Shown: positions 8,998 to 19,564, numbered from the stretch's first letter. The stretch: DNA of 64,000 nucleotides from Aurantiochytrium sp. KH105 (GCA_003116975.1 BGKB01000026.1:434001-498000); one strand, 5' to 3'. Notes: generated from the sequence alone by a model not told the origin. Numbers and translations are program-made.

Positions 8998-11145
8998 ATG
9001 CTTGCGAACAAGAGTGGCTCGTACTATGAGGAGTACCGGAGATCCAGGTCTCGAGCGCGTCCCGGTCTAGAAGATGAGAGACTTTTGACGGATCGAGCAG
9101 CATACCAAAGCTTTCTTGAAGTGCAGCTTGAGCGCGTCTCGGCGGCATGTTTGACATCGCAAGGTGTAAGCGACAGGATCGAGGAGGTTCAGGCCGCTGT
9201 ACTCACGTTTGACGAGAAAATCAACAACCTCTCACGAGCCGTCAAACTCACAGAATCCAAAGGCGAGCGCCAGGTTGAAGAGGCGGCCAGCACCGTGCAA
9301 GATGCAACTCGCAAGCTCAGCGATGTTGCCGACGATGTGCTGCGTCTCGACAAAAAGCTCGACCTCACTCACCGCGGTCTAGGGAGATTGCGCGTCGAGA
9401 CAGAAACGTTTGAGCAACGCCAAAAGGACTTGACCGAAGTGCTACGACGACGCCTCGAAGAAAAGATCCTCGACATAAGCAGTCGCATCGAGCTTGAGGA
9501 AGCACGTGGAAAGACGAATGAGAACCGCATTCTCTCATTGGGCGACATGGCCCGTGCAGAGACGAAGAACGCAGCGGACACATTGCAGAGTAAACTTGAA
9601 CTCCAGCTAGAGGCGCTTCGTGAGCAAGTCGATCTTCGCGTCTCCTCGCTCGAAACTCGTGTCAGCACCGGTCTCGAGCACTTCAAGGCTTACGAGGCTG
9701 CTGTGGGTGGCGCCTCGCACCTTGCTCTCGAGACCGATGATGCGAGCCCAAGCGATGATGGTGAGCGCCGTGGCAAAGCTAGCGCGAGATCTCGTTCGCA
9801 GCGCGGACCGCTAACGCTGGGAATGATGGGTCTCGGGCCAGCGCCGGGCCCCGTTGCGGCTGTACGATCAGAGGTGGAGCGCGTTCGTCAAGAAGCTGCT
9901 ACCCATACGGATGCCACCGCAAGAAGGGTTCTCGCTGCGCTCGAGGCCCTCGAAGTGAAGGTGAGCCGGGCTGCTGATGCGCCAACGGCGTCTGCGCAAA
10001 CAGTAACGCGCCTCACGCGTCGGCTAGATGAAATGGAGCTGCGAATGGAAGCGACCGAGCAAGAGAACCTCCATCTTAAAGATGAAGTGAGCACGCTGCG
10101 GCTGGCGCTCCGTCGCGCTGGCGTGTCAAGTCAGCCCCGCGCTGACGAGGGAGGTTCTCCGGATAACTGCAGCGAGGGAGCCGAGGCTGTCGCAACCGAG
10201 GGAGTGACCCAGCCTCGACCACTCACGAGAACCGAGATGCGCGACCATGTTCAGCGAGCCGTGTCTCAGGTGAGCAAAGACTTGCGATCTGTGCTCGAGG
10301 CCGTCGAGCGCAAGCTTGCCACGCAGAGTGAGCTCGTCGCCGACAGCATGGGCAAGGTTGAGTCTTTTATGGACGTTTTCGATGAGGCGCAGGCCACCAT
10401 CGAGGAGCGCGTTCGGGCCGGCCGCACACAGGAAAAACGTTTGCAAGCCATGCTGCAAGCTACCGCCGAGGCGATGCAAGCCGAGGATGAGCGCGACTTT
10501 CGCCTTGGCGCAGAGGTAAAGTTCGAGCCTTCGGCATACCAAATTGCCATGGAAACTTTTCAGCAACCTGCCGTGACGAGGCGTGTCCGAGGTGCGCGTG
10601 CGGCGGGTACAGCAGCGCGCAGCAAACAATCCTCAAAAATGCGAGGGGTTGGAGCCAAACGGTCGAGCAAGGGCCGCTCAGGGATGGTGGCGCCTGCGGC
10701 AACAAGACCAACTTCGAGACGCGCACGATCGTTTTCAACAGGTTCTGACGCGGCAGACGTGGCGCCAAGCCATACTGAGCCAACCCTGTCCTCGATGCGA
10801 CGGCGACGAAGCAAGACGCCGCCGCCTTTTGTAACAAACAATGAATGCATTGAACGCGTCCGTCACGCAAGCATGACGGATGACGAGGGCAGTGGCAACT
10901 TTACGGATTCCTCAGGCCCCCATGGTCGGGATGGAGGCGGCAAGCGAGGTCGTGCGCAGCTTGCGCGAGTTTCGTCGACCGAAATGATTGATACGCTCGA
11001 CGGGGCCATGCCGAGCGAGTCGGCCGTGATTTTCGCGCAAGAACCCTTACGCGCCACCGATGGTCGGCGAGATGCGCGAGCATCGGAGATCGCTGCTGCA
11101 TCGCGCAGGCCTGCCTGGAATGCGGCAAGACCTCCCTCACGCTAA
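8998..11145 (+). CDS. Coiled-coil protein, 715 aa, unknown function
   Basis: The ORF opens at a GTG, and the first ATG is at 8998 (MLANKSGSYYEEYRRSRSR). Residues about 35-235 are almost continuous amphipathic helix with heptad leucines, for example RIEEVQAAVLTFDEKINNLS and LRRRLEEKILDISSRIELEE. A second coiled region spans about 285-375 (RLTRRLDEMELRMEATEQEN) and a third about 405-500. The last 190 residues are basic, Ser/Arg-rich and disordered. This looks like a cytoskeletal, basal-body or centrosomal structural protein, but no named family is recognised. It is long and free of frame breaks, and uses codons like its neighbours. Confidence 0.75.
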   Translation: MLANKSGSYYEEYRRSRSRARPGLEDERLLTDRAAYQSFLEVQLERVSAACLTSQGVSDRIEEVQAAVLTFDEKINNLSRAVKLTESKGERQVEEAASTVQDATRKLSDVADDVLRLDKKLDLTHRGLGRLRVETETFEQRQKDLTEVLRRRLEEKILDISSRIELEEARGKTNENRILSLGDMARAETKNAADTLQSKLELQLEALREQVDLRVSSLETRVSTGLEHFKAYEAAVGGASHLALETDDASPSDDGERRGKASARSRSQRGPLTLGMMGLGPAPGPVAAVRSEVERVRQEAATHTDATARRVLAALEALEVKVSRAADAPTASAQTVTRLTRRLDEMELRMEATEQENLHLKDEVSTLRLALRRAGVSSQPRADEGGSPDNCSEGAEAVATEGVTQPRPLTRTEMRDHVQRAVSQVSKDLRSVLEAVERKLATQSELVADSMGKVESFMDVFDEAQATIEERVRAGRTQEKRLQAMLQATAEAMQAEDERDFRLGAEVKFEPSAYQIAMETFQQPAVTRRVRGARAAGTAARSKQSSKMRGVGAKRSSKGRSGMVAPAATRPTSRRARSFSTGSDAADVAPSHTEPTLSSMRRRRSKTPPPFVTNNECIERVRHASMTDDEGSGNFTDSSGPHGRDGGGKRGRAQLARVSSTEMIDTLDGAMPSESAVIFAQEPLRATDGRRDARASEIAAASRRPAWNAARPPSR

Positions 11146-11852
11146 GGCGGAAGAAGAGAGATGACCATGCTTGAAACGTGCAAGGTGAACGCTAACAGTA
11201 AGGCATTTCTCTGTTTCCAATTCTGAGTCGGAAAGGCGTGGCTTTCCGCGTAACGTCTAGAAAATGATTGGAGGCCGAACTTAGGTCTAGGCTTCTCGAG
11301 TCCAGTAAGATCGATAATTGATTCCGAGCTTCGACCAGGCCATTCACGGCTTGATGATGCATCTTGCGTGCGACATGTATAAAAGAAATTACCAGATCCA
11401 ACGAGCTTTGAGACTCGATTCATCCATGCCCTCAGCCTCTTGTCATGGCCATCCCGCTCGCGCTTGCCTTGCGTCGCGCTCTCTCTTGCCTTGCAATATG
11501 CCCCTCGACGGCGACCAATGTGCCAAAAAAGAAGAAAAAATGGACTAGGGCTTCCACTACCTTTCTCCACCTTTCCTCCAAGTAGGTCGTCCCAAGGCCC
11601 CAACCCAAGCCAAAGAGGCGACGGCAGCGCGTCTCCCCCCGTTCTCAGCGTGCCCGTCCCCAAAGACTGCGTGCAGGCCCTCGTGGTCATGTCGTGGCGC
11701 GCCTCATCCGGCCTGGACTCGTTCCGCATTGCGGCGGACTTGTCACGCTCGACTTCGACTAGTTGCGAACCTTGTCATCTCATTTACTGCAAGGTGTTAC
11801 AAACAGGGCCCAGCAGAAAGAAAGCCGAATAAGGGGCAAGGAAGCCGGACAA

Positions 11853-11895
11853 CAAAACAAACAAACAAACAAACAAACAAACAAACAAACACACA
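11853..11895. repeat. Tetranucleotide array (ACAA)n, about 9-10 copies
   Basis: Near-perfect ACAA/AAAC units lie about 400 bases upstream of the ATG at 12291. Confidence 0.95.
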
Positions 11896-12033
11896 AACTC
11901 CAATCCCGGGACGCCGACGCCGCAGCGCGAGCGAGCGAGCGAGCGGGGAGCGCGAGAGGCCGAGCCGAGCCGAGCCGCGCAGGCAGACAGGCAGACGACC
12001 GACCTGCCGGCCAGCGCCGCGCGGAGCGGAGTG

Positions 12034-12063
12034 TTGCATTGCATTGCATTGCATTGCATTGCA
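12034..12063. repeat. Pentanucleotide array (GCATT)n, 5-6 copies
   Basis: Five perfect GCATT units plus partial ends lie about 230 bases before the ATG at 12291, probably inside the transcribed leader. Confidence 0.97.
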
Positions 12064-12290
12064 GAGAGAGCGAGGTAAGGAGCGCAGACGACCGACCGAC
12101 TTGCCGCGGCCCGAGACAGAACCCCGCGCACGAGCGACGGGCGGAGCGCAGGCGGCCCCTCCGTGCCGGCGGCGCGCGGCTCCGTCCTGCGCCGTCTTGC
12201 GCGGCCCCGCCCTCCGCCGCCTCCCTTGGGCAGGAGCTGGCGGACGGCGAGCAGGAGGCGCGTGCTGTTGACGCAGGTAGAGCATTGACG

Positions 12291-15206
12291 ATGGAGGAGG
12301 CCGACGCCGGCGCCTTTCGCGCCTCCACCTCCGGCGGCGGGGACGGCGGCGAGCGGCACGGACGCGCGGCGATCTCTGCGGCGCAGTTCACCTCCGCATG
12401 GGAGGAACACCCGCGAGCGACGCCGCCCAGATTCCCTGCAACGTATCAGCACCAACAAATGAACCAACACATGAACCAAAACCAGCAGTATGCCGCCCGC
12501 TACCCTGCATATCCGCAGCACGTGTATGACGGCGCGTTTCATGGTTCGAGCGAAGGTCTGTATGGACCGACAGGCGTGCCGTTGCAACGCAACGTCCACC
12601 CAACCGTCGATATGCAGATTGGCCAGCACAGATATGCACCTAGGGCGGACTTGCAATCTCAGACGGAAATGTATGCAAGACATCCAACCCATTCGGGGTC
12701 GCATCAGCTACCGCCCAATTCATATTCATTCGACGATGAGGACATGCTGGGGGATTTTCTCATGTCCGAAGAGGGCTTCTTGGGCGACAATCAGGACGCG
12801 ATGGCTCCCGAGCCACAATCCGCCGTGTCATCATCGTCGTCGTCGTCGTCGTCATCATCATCATTATCATCATCATTGCCAGCTGCAGCAGCGCCCAGCT
12901 CAAATCATAAAGGACAAATTCCGGTGTTGAAACGTGTCGAAAAGGCAGAACCTGGCGATCGATCGGCTACGCAAAGTCGGCAGTCCACTTCTTCTGCAAC
13001 GTGCGAGTCTCGCAGCGATCAAGAGGTGGAACAAAGCTCTTCTAGCCGCACAAAGCGCCACGTACGACAGATTTCGGCATCTTCATCGTCATCGTCCTCG
13101 TCCTCGTCTACGCCATCATCACTACCCTCCGATTCATCACCCTCTTCGCCCTCCGCCCCTGCCGGAACGGCATTTTCGTTCAAGCAAGTGTACAAGCTCC
13201 TCGAGGCTGCAGTGCAGGGCCAAATGGAACCCAATATCCCGATTCGCTTGCAGGCGTCACCCATTTGCACCGAGGTAACTCAGTTCTTTGTACAAAACTC
13301 CACATCGAGACTCACGGAAGCAGAACGTCAAGAGTCTCTTGGCGACCCGGACCTCTTGGTCGGCGTCAAGTATCAGAGTTTCTCGAATGGCGAAATTTGG
13401 TGGTCGTCTGAAAACGGATCAACGCGAGGCGTTGTCGCGCGCAAGATGAGCCGCCGCGTGCGATCTTACAAGTCGAACGCAAATCAGAGCGACTCGCACG
13501 GGTTCGCGGGGCGATGGTTCAGTCTCTTGAGTCGCGATAATGCGGACGTCGAGGTGAAAAAAACCAACTGTAGGCTGTTTGTCGTACCTGATTCACCTTC
13601 GCTGGTGCAATTTTGGCCGGACGACGAGTCTGGACAAGCACCCGGAGCCAGCTCAAAGCGCCAACGCATCTCCCTTCCAACTCTTCCGGAGCGGGTCTCC
13701 TCTTCCTCTTCGCCCCAAAGCTCCTCGCGTCTCGCGTCCCCTGTAAAGGGAATGTCATCAGTGAAACCGAGCCCGGCGTCTGCGCCAACAAAGGGCGACA
13801 CAGGCGAAGGCCGTGGTCAACCTGTGTCCCCTGGCACAGACTCGATGCAGTCTGGCGAGGGCCCTTCTGGAAAGCATGGCTCGAGTTTGTTGTCATGCGT
13901 TTATAGCAAGGACAGCGGCGCGGCAGAGGACACCGTCCACGTGAACGGGGCGCTGCATGTTCACGGCGACACTATCTTTAAAGGCGACTTGTGGGTGCGA
14001 AATTTACGCGTGCTTGGCACTCTTACCGTGGAGGGCGGTATCAATGGGCAGCTGGTGACGCCGCCAGAGGCTGCTGACTATGCCGAGTGGTTCGAAAAGC
14101 TCGATCCAAACGAGGAGATTGAGCCGGGTGATGTGGTGCAGCTGCGTTCTCCGGAACAGAAAATCACAAAGGATACCTCCGGTCTTGGCCCCTTCCTCGT
14201 CGTGAGCACTACGCCATCTGTGGCGGCAGGTGTGCCGGAGGGCGTTAAGCGTCGCAGTGGTATGCTATGCGGTTTCCTGGGTCAGGTTCCCATCAAGGTG
14301 CAAGGGCCGGTTCGTTGCGGAGACCTCTTGGTGCCGAGCGGAGACAGCGATGGGTACGCTGTGCAAGGACGTGTTTTCCACGCAAGCAACTACCAGCCTC
14401 TTGCCACAGCAATGGTGTCGTGTGGAAGTGGACCGAATGTGGTGCTTTCGTTTGTGCGTTGGCCTCATGATACGAAATGGAATGAATACCGCGATGAAGA
14501 CAAGAACCAGCTCGCTTCGATCGAGCGTGTATGGGACAAGACCTTTGTCATGTCGGTGTTGTATCTCTTCAAAATTGTGGCGCTTTCAACAGGCATTTAT
14601 CTTCCTCGGTTCAACATGGATTTTTACTTGCTATTACTGATCGTGGAAGTCGCGTTGACAGTCTGGGCACTCTTTCACTTCCCCAACTATTACGAATTTG
14701 CCTGGGAAGGTCGCATTTTTGAGGGTTCGTTGACGGTGAAACTTTTTGGATGCATCTTTTTGCTGTATCAGCTCTTTGGTGGAAGTGATCCTGTGGAGCA
14801 AAATCAGGCGCTCACGAAGCGAGATATTCGCGATGTTCTCGTGGACACAGCGTTTCTGTGTTACGAGATCTTTTCTGGCTGGGTTGCCATCAATGTGATG
14901 GCGCAGACACGACGAGCCGTCAAGGAGCGCTGGGATTCGGTCGACCCGGACATTCTATTCGAATCCGACTTCGAGCGCCGCAAACGCGTCCTGATCGGGA
15001 AAATCAGCAATTTTTTTCGGGAAGAGGCGAAAGCAATTGCGAACGACGTGAGCACTCACCACAATCCTCGTTGCGGTGAGAAAGCAACCAAAAGTATGAC
15101 TCAAACGCACCGCGCGGTCAAGTTTTTGGAGGCTTCGCTTGGCCTGGACGGCGTCCCGCAAGCTGTCGATCGCGGGACAGCTGTGCGCACCAAGAAGCTT
15201 GAATAA
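12291..15206 (+). CDS. Membrane-anchored protein with Peptidase_G2-like chaperone segment and MYRF-like layout, 971 aa
   Basis: The frame is open from 11763, but the first ATG is at 12291 (MEEADAGAFRAS). Residues 1-290 are disordered, Gln/His-rich, with two polyserine tracts (about 180-197 and 262-285). A globular part spans about 290-435 (FKQVYKLLEAAVQGQ, GFAGRWFSLLSRDNA). At about 549-585 short beta repeats occur (VHVNGALHVHGDTIF, GDLWVRNLRVLGTLTVEGG), then ADYAEWFEKLDPNEEIEPGD and KVQGPVRCGDLLVPSG at about 670-690. The beta repeats and the ADYAE(W/M)FE signature fit the Peptidase_G2 intramolecular chaperone family, known from phage spikes. Four hydrophobic segments follow at about 752-772, 777-805, 814-833 and 848-873, then a basic tail. 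Disordered N-terminus, chaperone/autoprocessing domain and membrane anchor is the order used by MYRF factors, which cut themselves free and act in the nucleus. No Ndt80-type DNA-binding domain is clear, so self-cleavage and a gene-regulatory role are inference. Confidence 0.8.
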   Translation: MEEADAGAFRASTSGGGDGGERHGRAAISAAQFTSAWEEHPRATPPRFPATYQHQQMNQHMNQNQQYAARYPAYPQHVYDGAFHGSSEGLYGPTGVPLQRNVHPTVDMQIGQHRYAPRADLQSQTEMYARHPTHSGSHQLPPNSYSFDDEDMLGDFLMSEEGFLGDNQDAMAPEPQSAVSSSSSSSSSSSSLSSSLPAAAAPSSNHKGQIPVLKRVEKAEPGDRSATQSRQSTSSATCESRSDQEVEQSSSSRTKRHVRQISASSSSSSSSSSTPSSLPSDSSPSSPSAPAGTAFSFKQVYKLLEAAVQGQMEPNIPIRLQASPICTEVTQFFVQNSTSRLTEAERQESLGDPDLLVGVKYQSFSNGEIWWSSENGSTRGVVARKMSRRVRSYKSNANQSDSHGFAGRWFSLLSRDNADVEVKKTNCRLFVVPDSPSLVQFWPDDESGQAPGASSKRQRISLPTLPERVSSSSSPQSSSRLASPVKGMSSVKPSPASAPTKGDTGEGRGQPVSPGTDSMQSGEGPSGKHGSSLLSCVYSKDSGAAEDTVHVNGALHVHGDTIFKGDLWVRNLRVLGTLTVEGGINGQLVTPPEAADYAEWFEKLDPNEEIEPGDVVQLRSPEQKITKDTSGLGPFLVVSTTPSVAAGVPEGVKRRSGMLCGFLGQVPIKVQGPVRCGDLLVPSGDSDGYAVQGRVFHASNYQPLATAMVSCGSGPNVVLSFVRWPHDTKWNEYRDEDKNQLASIERVWDKTFVMSVLYLFKIVALSTGIYLPRFNMDFYLLLLIVEVALTVWALFHFPNYYEFAWEGRIFEGSLTVKLFGCIFLLYQLFGGSDPVEQNQALTKRDIRDVLVDTAFLCYEIFSGWVAINVMAQTRRAVKERWDSVDPDILFESDFERRKRVLIGKISNFFREEAKAIANDVSTHHNPRCGEKATKSMTQTHRAVKFLEASLGLDGVPQAVDRGTAVRTKKLE

Positions 15207-15366
15207 CGCGTAGAATGCGACTTATTTCACTGTACCTGATGTTATGATTTATTTGAGATCTCATTCCCCTTGCTCTCCGCGGCACCGCAGAAAGACTTGC
15301 TCATTGATAGTATCATGTTTCATTCGTCAAAGGGGACTCGCTTGTGCGTCGGAACAAGAGAAGGAA

Positions 15367-16393
15367 TTACTTTTGCTTTCGTGCCCCGTAGCGTTTAATG
15401 TTTTGCAGCTTTTCAATCGTCTCGGCGATTCCCGCCAGCACAGTCGCCTTGCGCTCCTTCTCCCGAATGGGTACGGGACGATCAAGATTGTGTTGCACGT
15501 TTTGCAGACGGTCAATCGCGGCAGCAAGCTCGAGAGAAAGCTCAGTAGCGTCAGCGAGACGATGACTCAGCTGCTTCTGGAGCTTACTCATGAGACTTTG
15601 TGCGCGTTGAAGCTCTTCGTCAGCAATTGCTAGATATGCTGCACCATCCTCGGCAATGTGGAAACCAGCCGAGAAGAGAAGCCTGCAATGCTCAGAGACA
15701 AGTCAGTGTCAAAAAATAACTCACGCAGCTCTCATGACGACTAAAAACGAGTGCAACTTACATGGCTTTTCCCGGACCCGGGGCGGTGAGCCCGCAATCT
15801 CTAAGAGTGCTCTCGTTGGCGCGGACCTTGGACTTGACGAGAAGGCGTTGTTGCGCCACAGGCACACCGAGTCGACTTTGCAAGTTGAGCTTGATATCTT
15901 CAATGGTCCATTCTTCGTGTGGCGCGACGACCTGAAAGACGCGCTTACCTTGCTGCACGTTGACGAGCACAGCGCCGGCGTCTAGCTGCGACACGTCAAT
16001 GGTTTCCTCTTCTTGCGCGCCTTGGTCAGCATCATCATCATCGTCATCCCCAGCCTCGTCTTGTTCGTCATCGTTGTCTTCAGCGTCGAGCTCTGAGGAT
16101 GGGAGTGGGGCATCAAGAACGTGGGTGAATCGCTCGGTGAGCATGATCATACCTTTGATGGTGACATCAGCGCCTTGCTCGAGCTTTTTTCGCTCCGCGG
16201 CGCTCAGCACGTCTTGGAGCTTGGTCGCGTCTGGTCGTTCTTTGGCCTTGAGGAGAAGCCGTTGCGCTTCCACGACGAGACGTGAGTCGCACTCATCTCG
16301 AATGCGCTGCTTGAGCTCGCCAACAGAGGTTTCTGGCGCGACCGCGTCGACTTGAAAGCGAAGACTTTTGCACGCGAGCTTAACGCTGATCAT
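15367..16393 (-). CDS. Tandem ubiquitin-like-domain protein, two exons, 315 aa
   Basis: Exon 1 is 16393-15762 and exon 2 is 15682-15367, joined across a 79-nt intron with a GTAAGT donor, an ACTGAC branch-like motif and a TTGCAG acceptor. The split codon rebuilds Met in GKAM-LLFSAGFHIAEDG, so the reading frame continues. A first ubiquitin-like fold covers about 1-85 (FQVDAVAPETSVGELKQRI). An acidic linker of Asp/Glu follows at about 100-140. A second ubiquitin-like fold is at about 145-217 (EEWTIEDIKLNLQSRLG, QQRLLVKSKVRANESTLRDC). The last 95 residues are helical (ADEELQRAQSLMSKLQKQL). One UBL followed by a helical bundle recalls BAG-family co-chaperones, but the BAG signature residues are not certain. 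It may link the proteasome to a client or chaperone. Confidence 0.8.
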
Positions 16394-16769
16394 CTTCTTC
16401 TTTCTTATCCTACCACACGGACGGTAGTCGCAACTCTATCAGGTATCTGCGGCTGCTGTCTGTCGTGCGTGTGAAGAAAGAGAGACTGGCCGCGGCCGCG
16501 AAAGCTCAGCGCCCTGGCAGACCCGAGGCCCTTGCGCACGATGCACCAATTGAACTTTTGATCGCGAGTTTTCACAAGGGATTTTTGCCACATCAAAAGA
16601 GAAATAGCCAGGGAGGACTCAGAAAGAGCGCCATGCTTGGATACCTTGCTTGATTTTAGAAATAGGCCTAGGCCCAACTTGGCTCTTTGTTGTTGATAGT
16701 GAAAAAAAATTATGTAAGCCTACTATGTGCAAATCATCATTCTACATCAAGGTGAACGACACGGCATCA
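16394..16769. other. Intergenic space, two minus-strand genes
   Basis: This holds the upstream region of the UBL gene and the 3' end of the WW-J gene. A short minus ORF here lacks any recognisable feature. A palindrome-containing AATAGGCCTAGG stretch lies near 16660. Confidence 0.4.
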
Positions 16770-19067
16770 TCATGAGCTCTCGGCGCGCGCGCGACGCGAC
16801 GCACTCGAGCTCTTGCGTGCCGTCGGGGGTGCTCCCATGCTTTTGTGATGCTTAGGGCGCTTCCTGCGCCCGCCCTTCTTCTTCTTCGGATTACGTTCGG
16901 CATGAAAGCGCTCAAACCATTCCTCGTTCTTTTGCAAGTGAATCACGAGGAGCGTGAGACGCGAGTGCAGAAATTCACGCTGACGCTGATCAGGAGCCTC
17001 GAGATCGTAGGAGCGGTCGGCAGTGAGAATACTCAGGTACTTGTGTTCCTTGCGCAGGCTGCCCGTGGCCAAGAGAGCTCCAGTTTGCATACCCTTGGTG
17101 ACCTTTGTGACGTCTTGAATCTTGATACGCTTCATGTTCTCGAGCTCGGCCTCCGAAGGCTCAAGGTTGCGCTTCTTGGCAATGTGAAGCCATTCATGGT
17201 CAGTGCTGAGCCAGAACATGCGACGGTGCACAAACTGACGATCGATGAACTTCCATCCGTATGGTTTGCGCGAGTGCGGGTGTTTGCGAATCGCAGTTCC
17301 AGAAACGATAAAGTTGATAAAGCTTTGTACGACCGAGGCGTGCACCTGGTACTGCTGGAGGCCCATGCGATCGTACAGTTTGCGCTCCCATGGATCGGAG
17401 AGACACTGGTATGCTTGTCCAATCTGAGTCGACTTCTTTTGCGCCGCGTCGCGCTCGGCGTCGTTGCCCTTGAACTTGTCAGGGTGGTACTTCATCATCG
17501 CGCGATGGTACGCCTTTTTCAGCTGCGCGGCCGATACTTCGGGCTCCACCTCGAGAAGTTTGTAGTAGCAGCCCTCTTCGAGCTCGCGCACCTGCTTCTG
17601 GGCCTTTGCCACCGCCTCCGCCTCTGCCTGAACGGCCCGAAGTTGCTCGTCGACATCCTTTTCTTCTTCCTCAATGTTCCCGTACGGGATGACTGAGTCC
17701 GTGTTGGCACCATTCTCGCGTACAGCGGCGCCGGGCCGAGGGCGCGATTGAAAAGAAGCCTCGTCCGCGCCGTTAGCGCCGCCTAAACTTTGCAGGACCT
17801 CGTTAATGTAGGCCTCCTTGTCAAAGTCGGTGTCTTCGGACAGGGCGCGAGCGCGTTCTTGCATCCTATGGATGCTCTGGCGACGCTCCATGAGACTATC
17901 TGCGTACTCTTCAAGTTCGGACAGGAGGCCGGCGGTGTATGATCCGGCGCCATTGGCCCCCATACCGTCATTTTCAGGGGTGAGACTCTCGTTAAAGCTG
18001 GCCTCCTTGCTGCCGACAACGCCGGGCGTCTGCGACGACGGAGCAGCCGGGTTGGCGTCGGCATCGCCTGACTCGGCCGAGGGCCCCACCATAACGAAAC
18101 CCATAGGCCCATCGCTCGCGGGGGCCGAGGCCGAAGCCGTGGCCGGGGTCGAGGACGAAGCAGAGGCAGAGGCAGAGGCGCTTCCAGCGAGATCTCCATC
18201 CGCTGGCGCCGGAGCAATGTTCAAAGGACTGTCGGCACCGTTGTCGTCTCCCGATGACCCCATGGGTGCGGGGGGCGAGCCCATCGAGTCTGCGATATGT
18301 GCTGCGGGGGCAAAGCTCGACTGTAGCGTGAGCTCGCGAAGTTCCTGGATTTGCGACTGCAAGACCTTCCATTCGGACTTGAGGCGAACCATGTGTTCCT
18401 CGCGCTCCCGCTGCAATTGGCGACGCGCCTCCTCGATTTCGCCCCAGGCCGTGCGAAGCGCCGGGACCTCGGCGGAGGGCGTTGTGCCGCTGCTCGAGAT
18501 GCTCGACGTACGGTCACAGTCTGCGCCATCCGAGGAGGGCGGGTGGGCATGCTCGCTGGTTTGCAGCACGCGATCGGCCTCGAGGAGCTCGGGCGGCTTG
18601 GTCCAACGGGACTCCTTGGTGTGGCGGTTGAAAAAGTACGTGCGCCGGTGCTCAGGCGAGTACACCTCGATCCAGACAGCGCGAGGCTTGCGTGTCGGCT
18701 TGCCGCGTTTCTCTTCGTACGAGGATGGCGGGACCTTGGGCGGGTCCCTCTCGGGTCCGGGCGTGATCGAGGTCGCGCGCCTCGACGATTTGCTGGTCTG
18801 ATCTTGCTCGGGCTGTTGCTGCTCGGGCGCGGCATCTTCGTCGAGCTTCGCCTTGTTCGAGAGCGTCAGCAGCGGGCCTTCCGACGCGGGTCTCGTCCAC
18901 GTGCTGCGGCGCGTTTTCTTGTTAAAGTAGTACGGTCGCTTGTACGTCGGGTCCAGCCCCTTGTACCACCCTGGCGGCAGGCCTTCCTTGCTCGGTCGTC
19001 CTGCGCTCCTGGGCAGCGTCGCCGAGGTCCCCTTGGCGGCCTCCTCGCCGGGCACCTGCTCCGCCAT
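16770..19067 (-). CDS. WW-WW-DnaJ-PH-like adaptor protein, 765 aa
   Basis: The first ATG is at 19067 (MAEQVPGEEAAKG). WW domain 1 lies at about 30-60 (LPPGWYKGL, PYYFNKKTRRSTWTRP) and WW domain 2 at about 130-162 (RRTYFFNRHTKESRWTKP). Both keep the second Trp and the aromatic strand. A coiled segment and a long Ser/Ala/Pro-rich linker follow. The J domain is at about 500-569 (CYYKLLEVEPEVSAAQLKKA) and has an intact HPD in KYHPDKF. After it, about 575-712, comes a PH-like fold (KPYGWKFIDRQFVHRRMFWL and a final helix of the type LLVIHLQKNEEWFERF), then a basic tail. J domains stimulate Hsp70 ATPase, and WW domains bind proline-rich ligands. The same J plus PH-like core recurs in the gene at 28531, so the two are paralogues. 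Confidence 0.88.
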   Translation of the reverse strand: MAEQVPGEEAAKGTSATLPRSAGRPSKEGLPPGWYKGLDPTYKRPYYFNKKTRRSTWTRPASEGPLLTLSNKAKLDEDAAPEQQQPEQDQTSKSSRRATSITPGPERDPPKVPPSSYEEKRGKPTRKPRAVWIEVYSPEHRRTYFFNRHTKESRWTKPPELLEADRVLQTSEHAHPPSSDGADCDRTSSISSSGTTPSAEVPALRTAWGEIEEARRQLQREREEHMVRLKSEWKVLQSQIQELRELTLQSSFAPAAHIADSMGSPPAPMGSSGDDNGADSPLNIAPAPADGDLAGSASASASASSSTPATASASAPASDGPMGFVMVGPSAESGDADANPAAPSSQTPGVVGSKEASFNESLTPENDGMGANGAGSYTAGLLSELEEYADSLMERRQSIHRMQERARALSEDTDFDKEAYINEVLQSLGGANGADEASFQSRPRPGAAVRENGANTDSVIPYGNIEEEEKDVDEQLRAVQAEAEAVAKAQKQVRELEEGCYYKLLEVEPEVSAAQLKKAYHRAMMKYHPDKFKGNDAERDAAQKKSTQIGQAYQCLSDPWERKLYDRMGLQQYQVHASVVQSFINFIVSGTAIRKHPHSRKPYGWKFIDRQFVHRRMFWLSTDHEWLHIAKKRNLEPSEAELENMKRIKIQDVTKVTKGMQTGALLATGSLRKEHKYLSILTADRSYDLEAPDQRQREFLHSRLTLLVIHLQKNEEWFERFHAERNPKKKKGGRRKRPKHHKSMGAPPTARKSSSASRRARAESS

Positions 19068-19564
19068 CGTCACGGTCGCCTCGACCTGCGCAGGTTAGCC
19101 GATGAGGTCGATCGATTCCCCGATTGAAACAGTCTTCGAGCGACGGCGCGACGGCGCGAGCGCGCGAGGGCCCGGGCTGTCGCTCTGCGTTCTCCGCGCC
19201 GCCCTCCGCCGCCGCCCGGCCTCCCGCCGCCCTTCTCCGCGCCGCTGCGCGTCTCCGCCGCCCTCCCTCGCTCGCGCGCGGCTTCTGCTGTCGCGCCGCC
19301 GCCGAAATGGACTGCTGCTCGCCTGCCTGCCCGCCCGCCTGCGCGCGGCCCGCCCGCGGCCGGCTCCCTCGCGGCGCCTCGCGCCTCCTCGCGGCGCCCC
19401 GGCCGGCCTCCGCCAGCGCGCGGCGCTCGCGCGCTCGCGGTCGCTGTCTGCGGCGGCCTCCGCGCGCGCGCCGTGGTCGCTCGCGCAGTCGATCGGGCTC
19501 TGTTTGTTTGCTTTGCTTTGCTTGCTTTGCTCGCTCGAGCTGCCATTGCTCGGCTGTGCTCCCG

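Larger units (their letters stand above)
11146..12290. other. Intergenic space and 5' leader of the G2-type membrane protein
   Basis: This 1.1 kb follows the coiled-coil gene and precedes the ATG at 12291. It holds an ACAA tetranucleotide run, a GCATT array and a GC-rich segment from 11900 on that stays open in the downstream frame but contains no ATG, so it is read as leader. No other gene is supported. Confidence 0.5.

Noticed and set aside
11853-11895. Regular ACAA repeats as a possible CRISPR or telomere-like array
   Set aside because: Units are 4 bases without spacers; this is a microsatellite, and the surrounding genes are eukaryotic.
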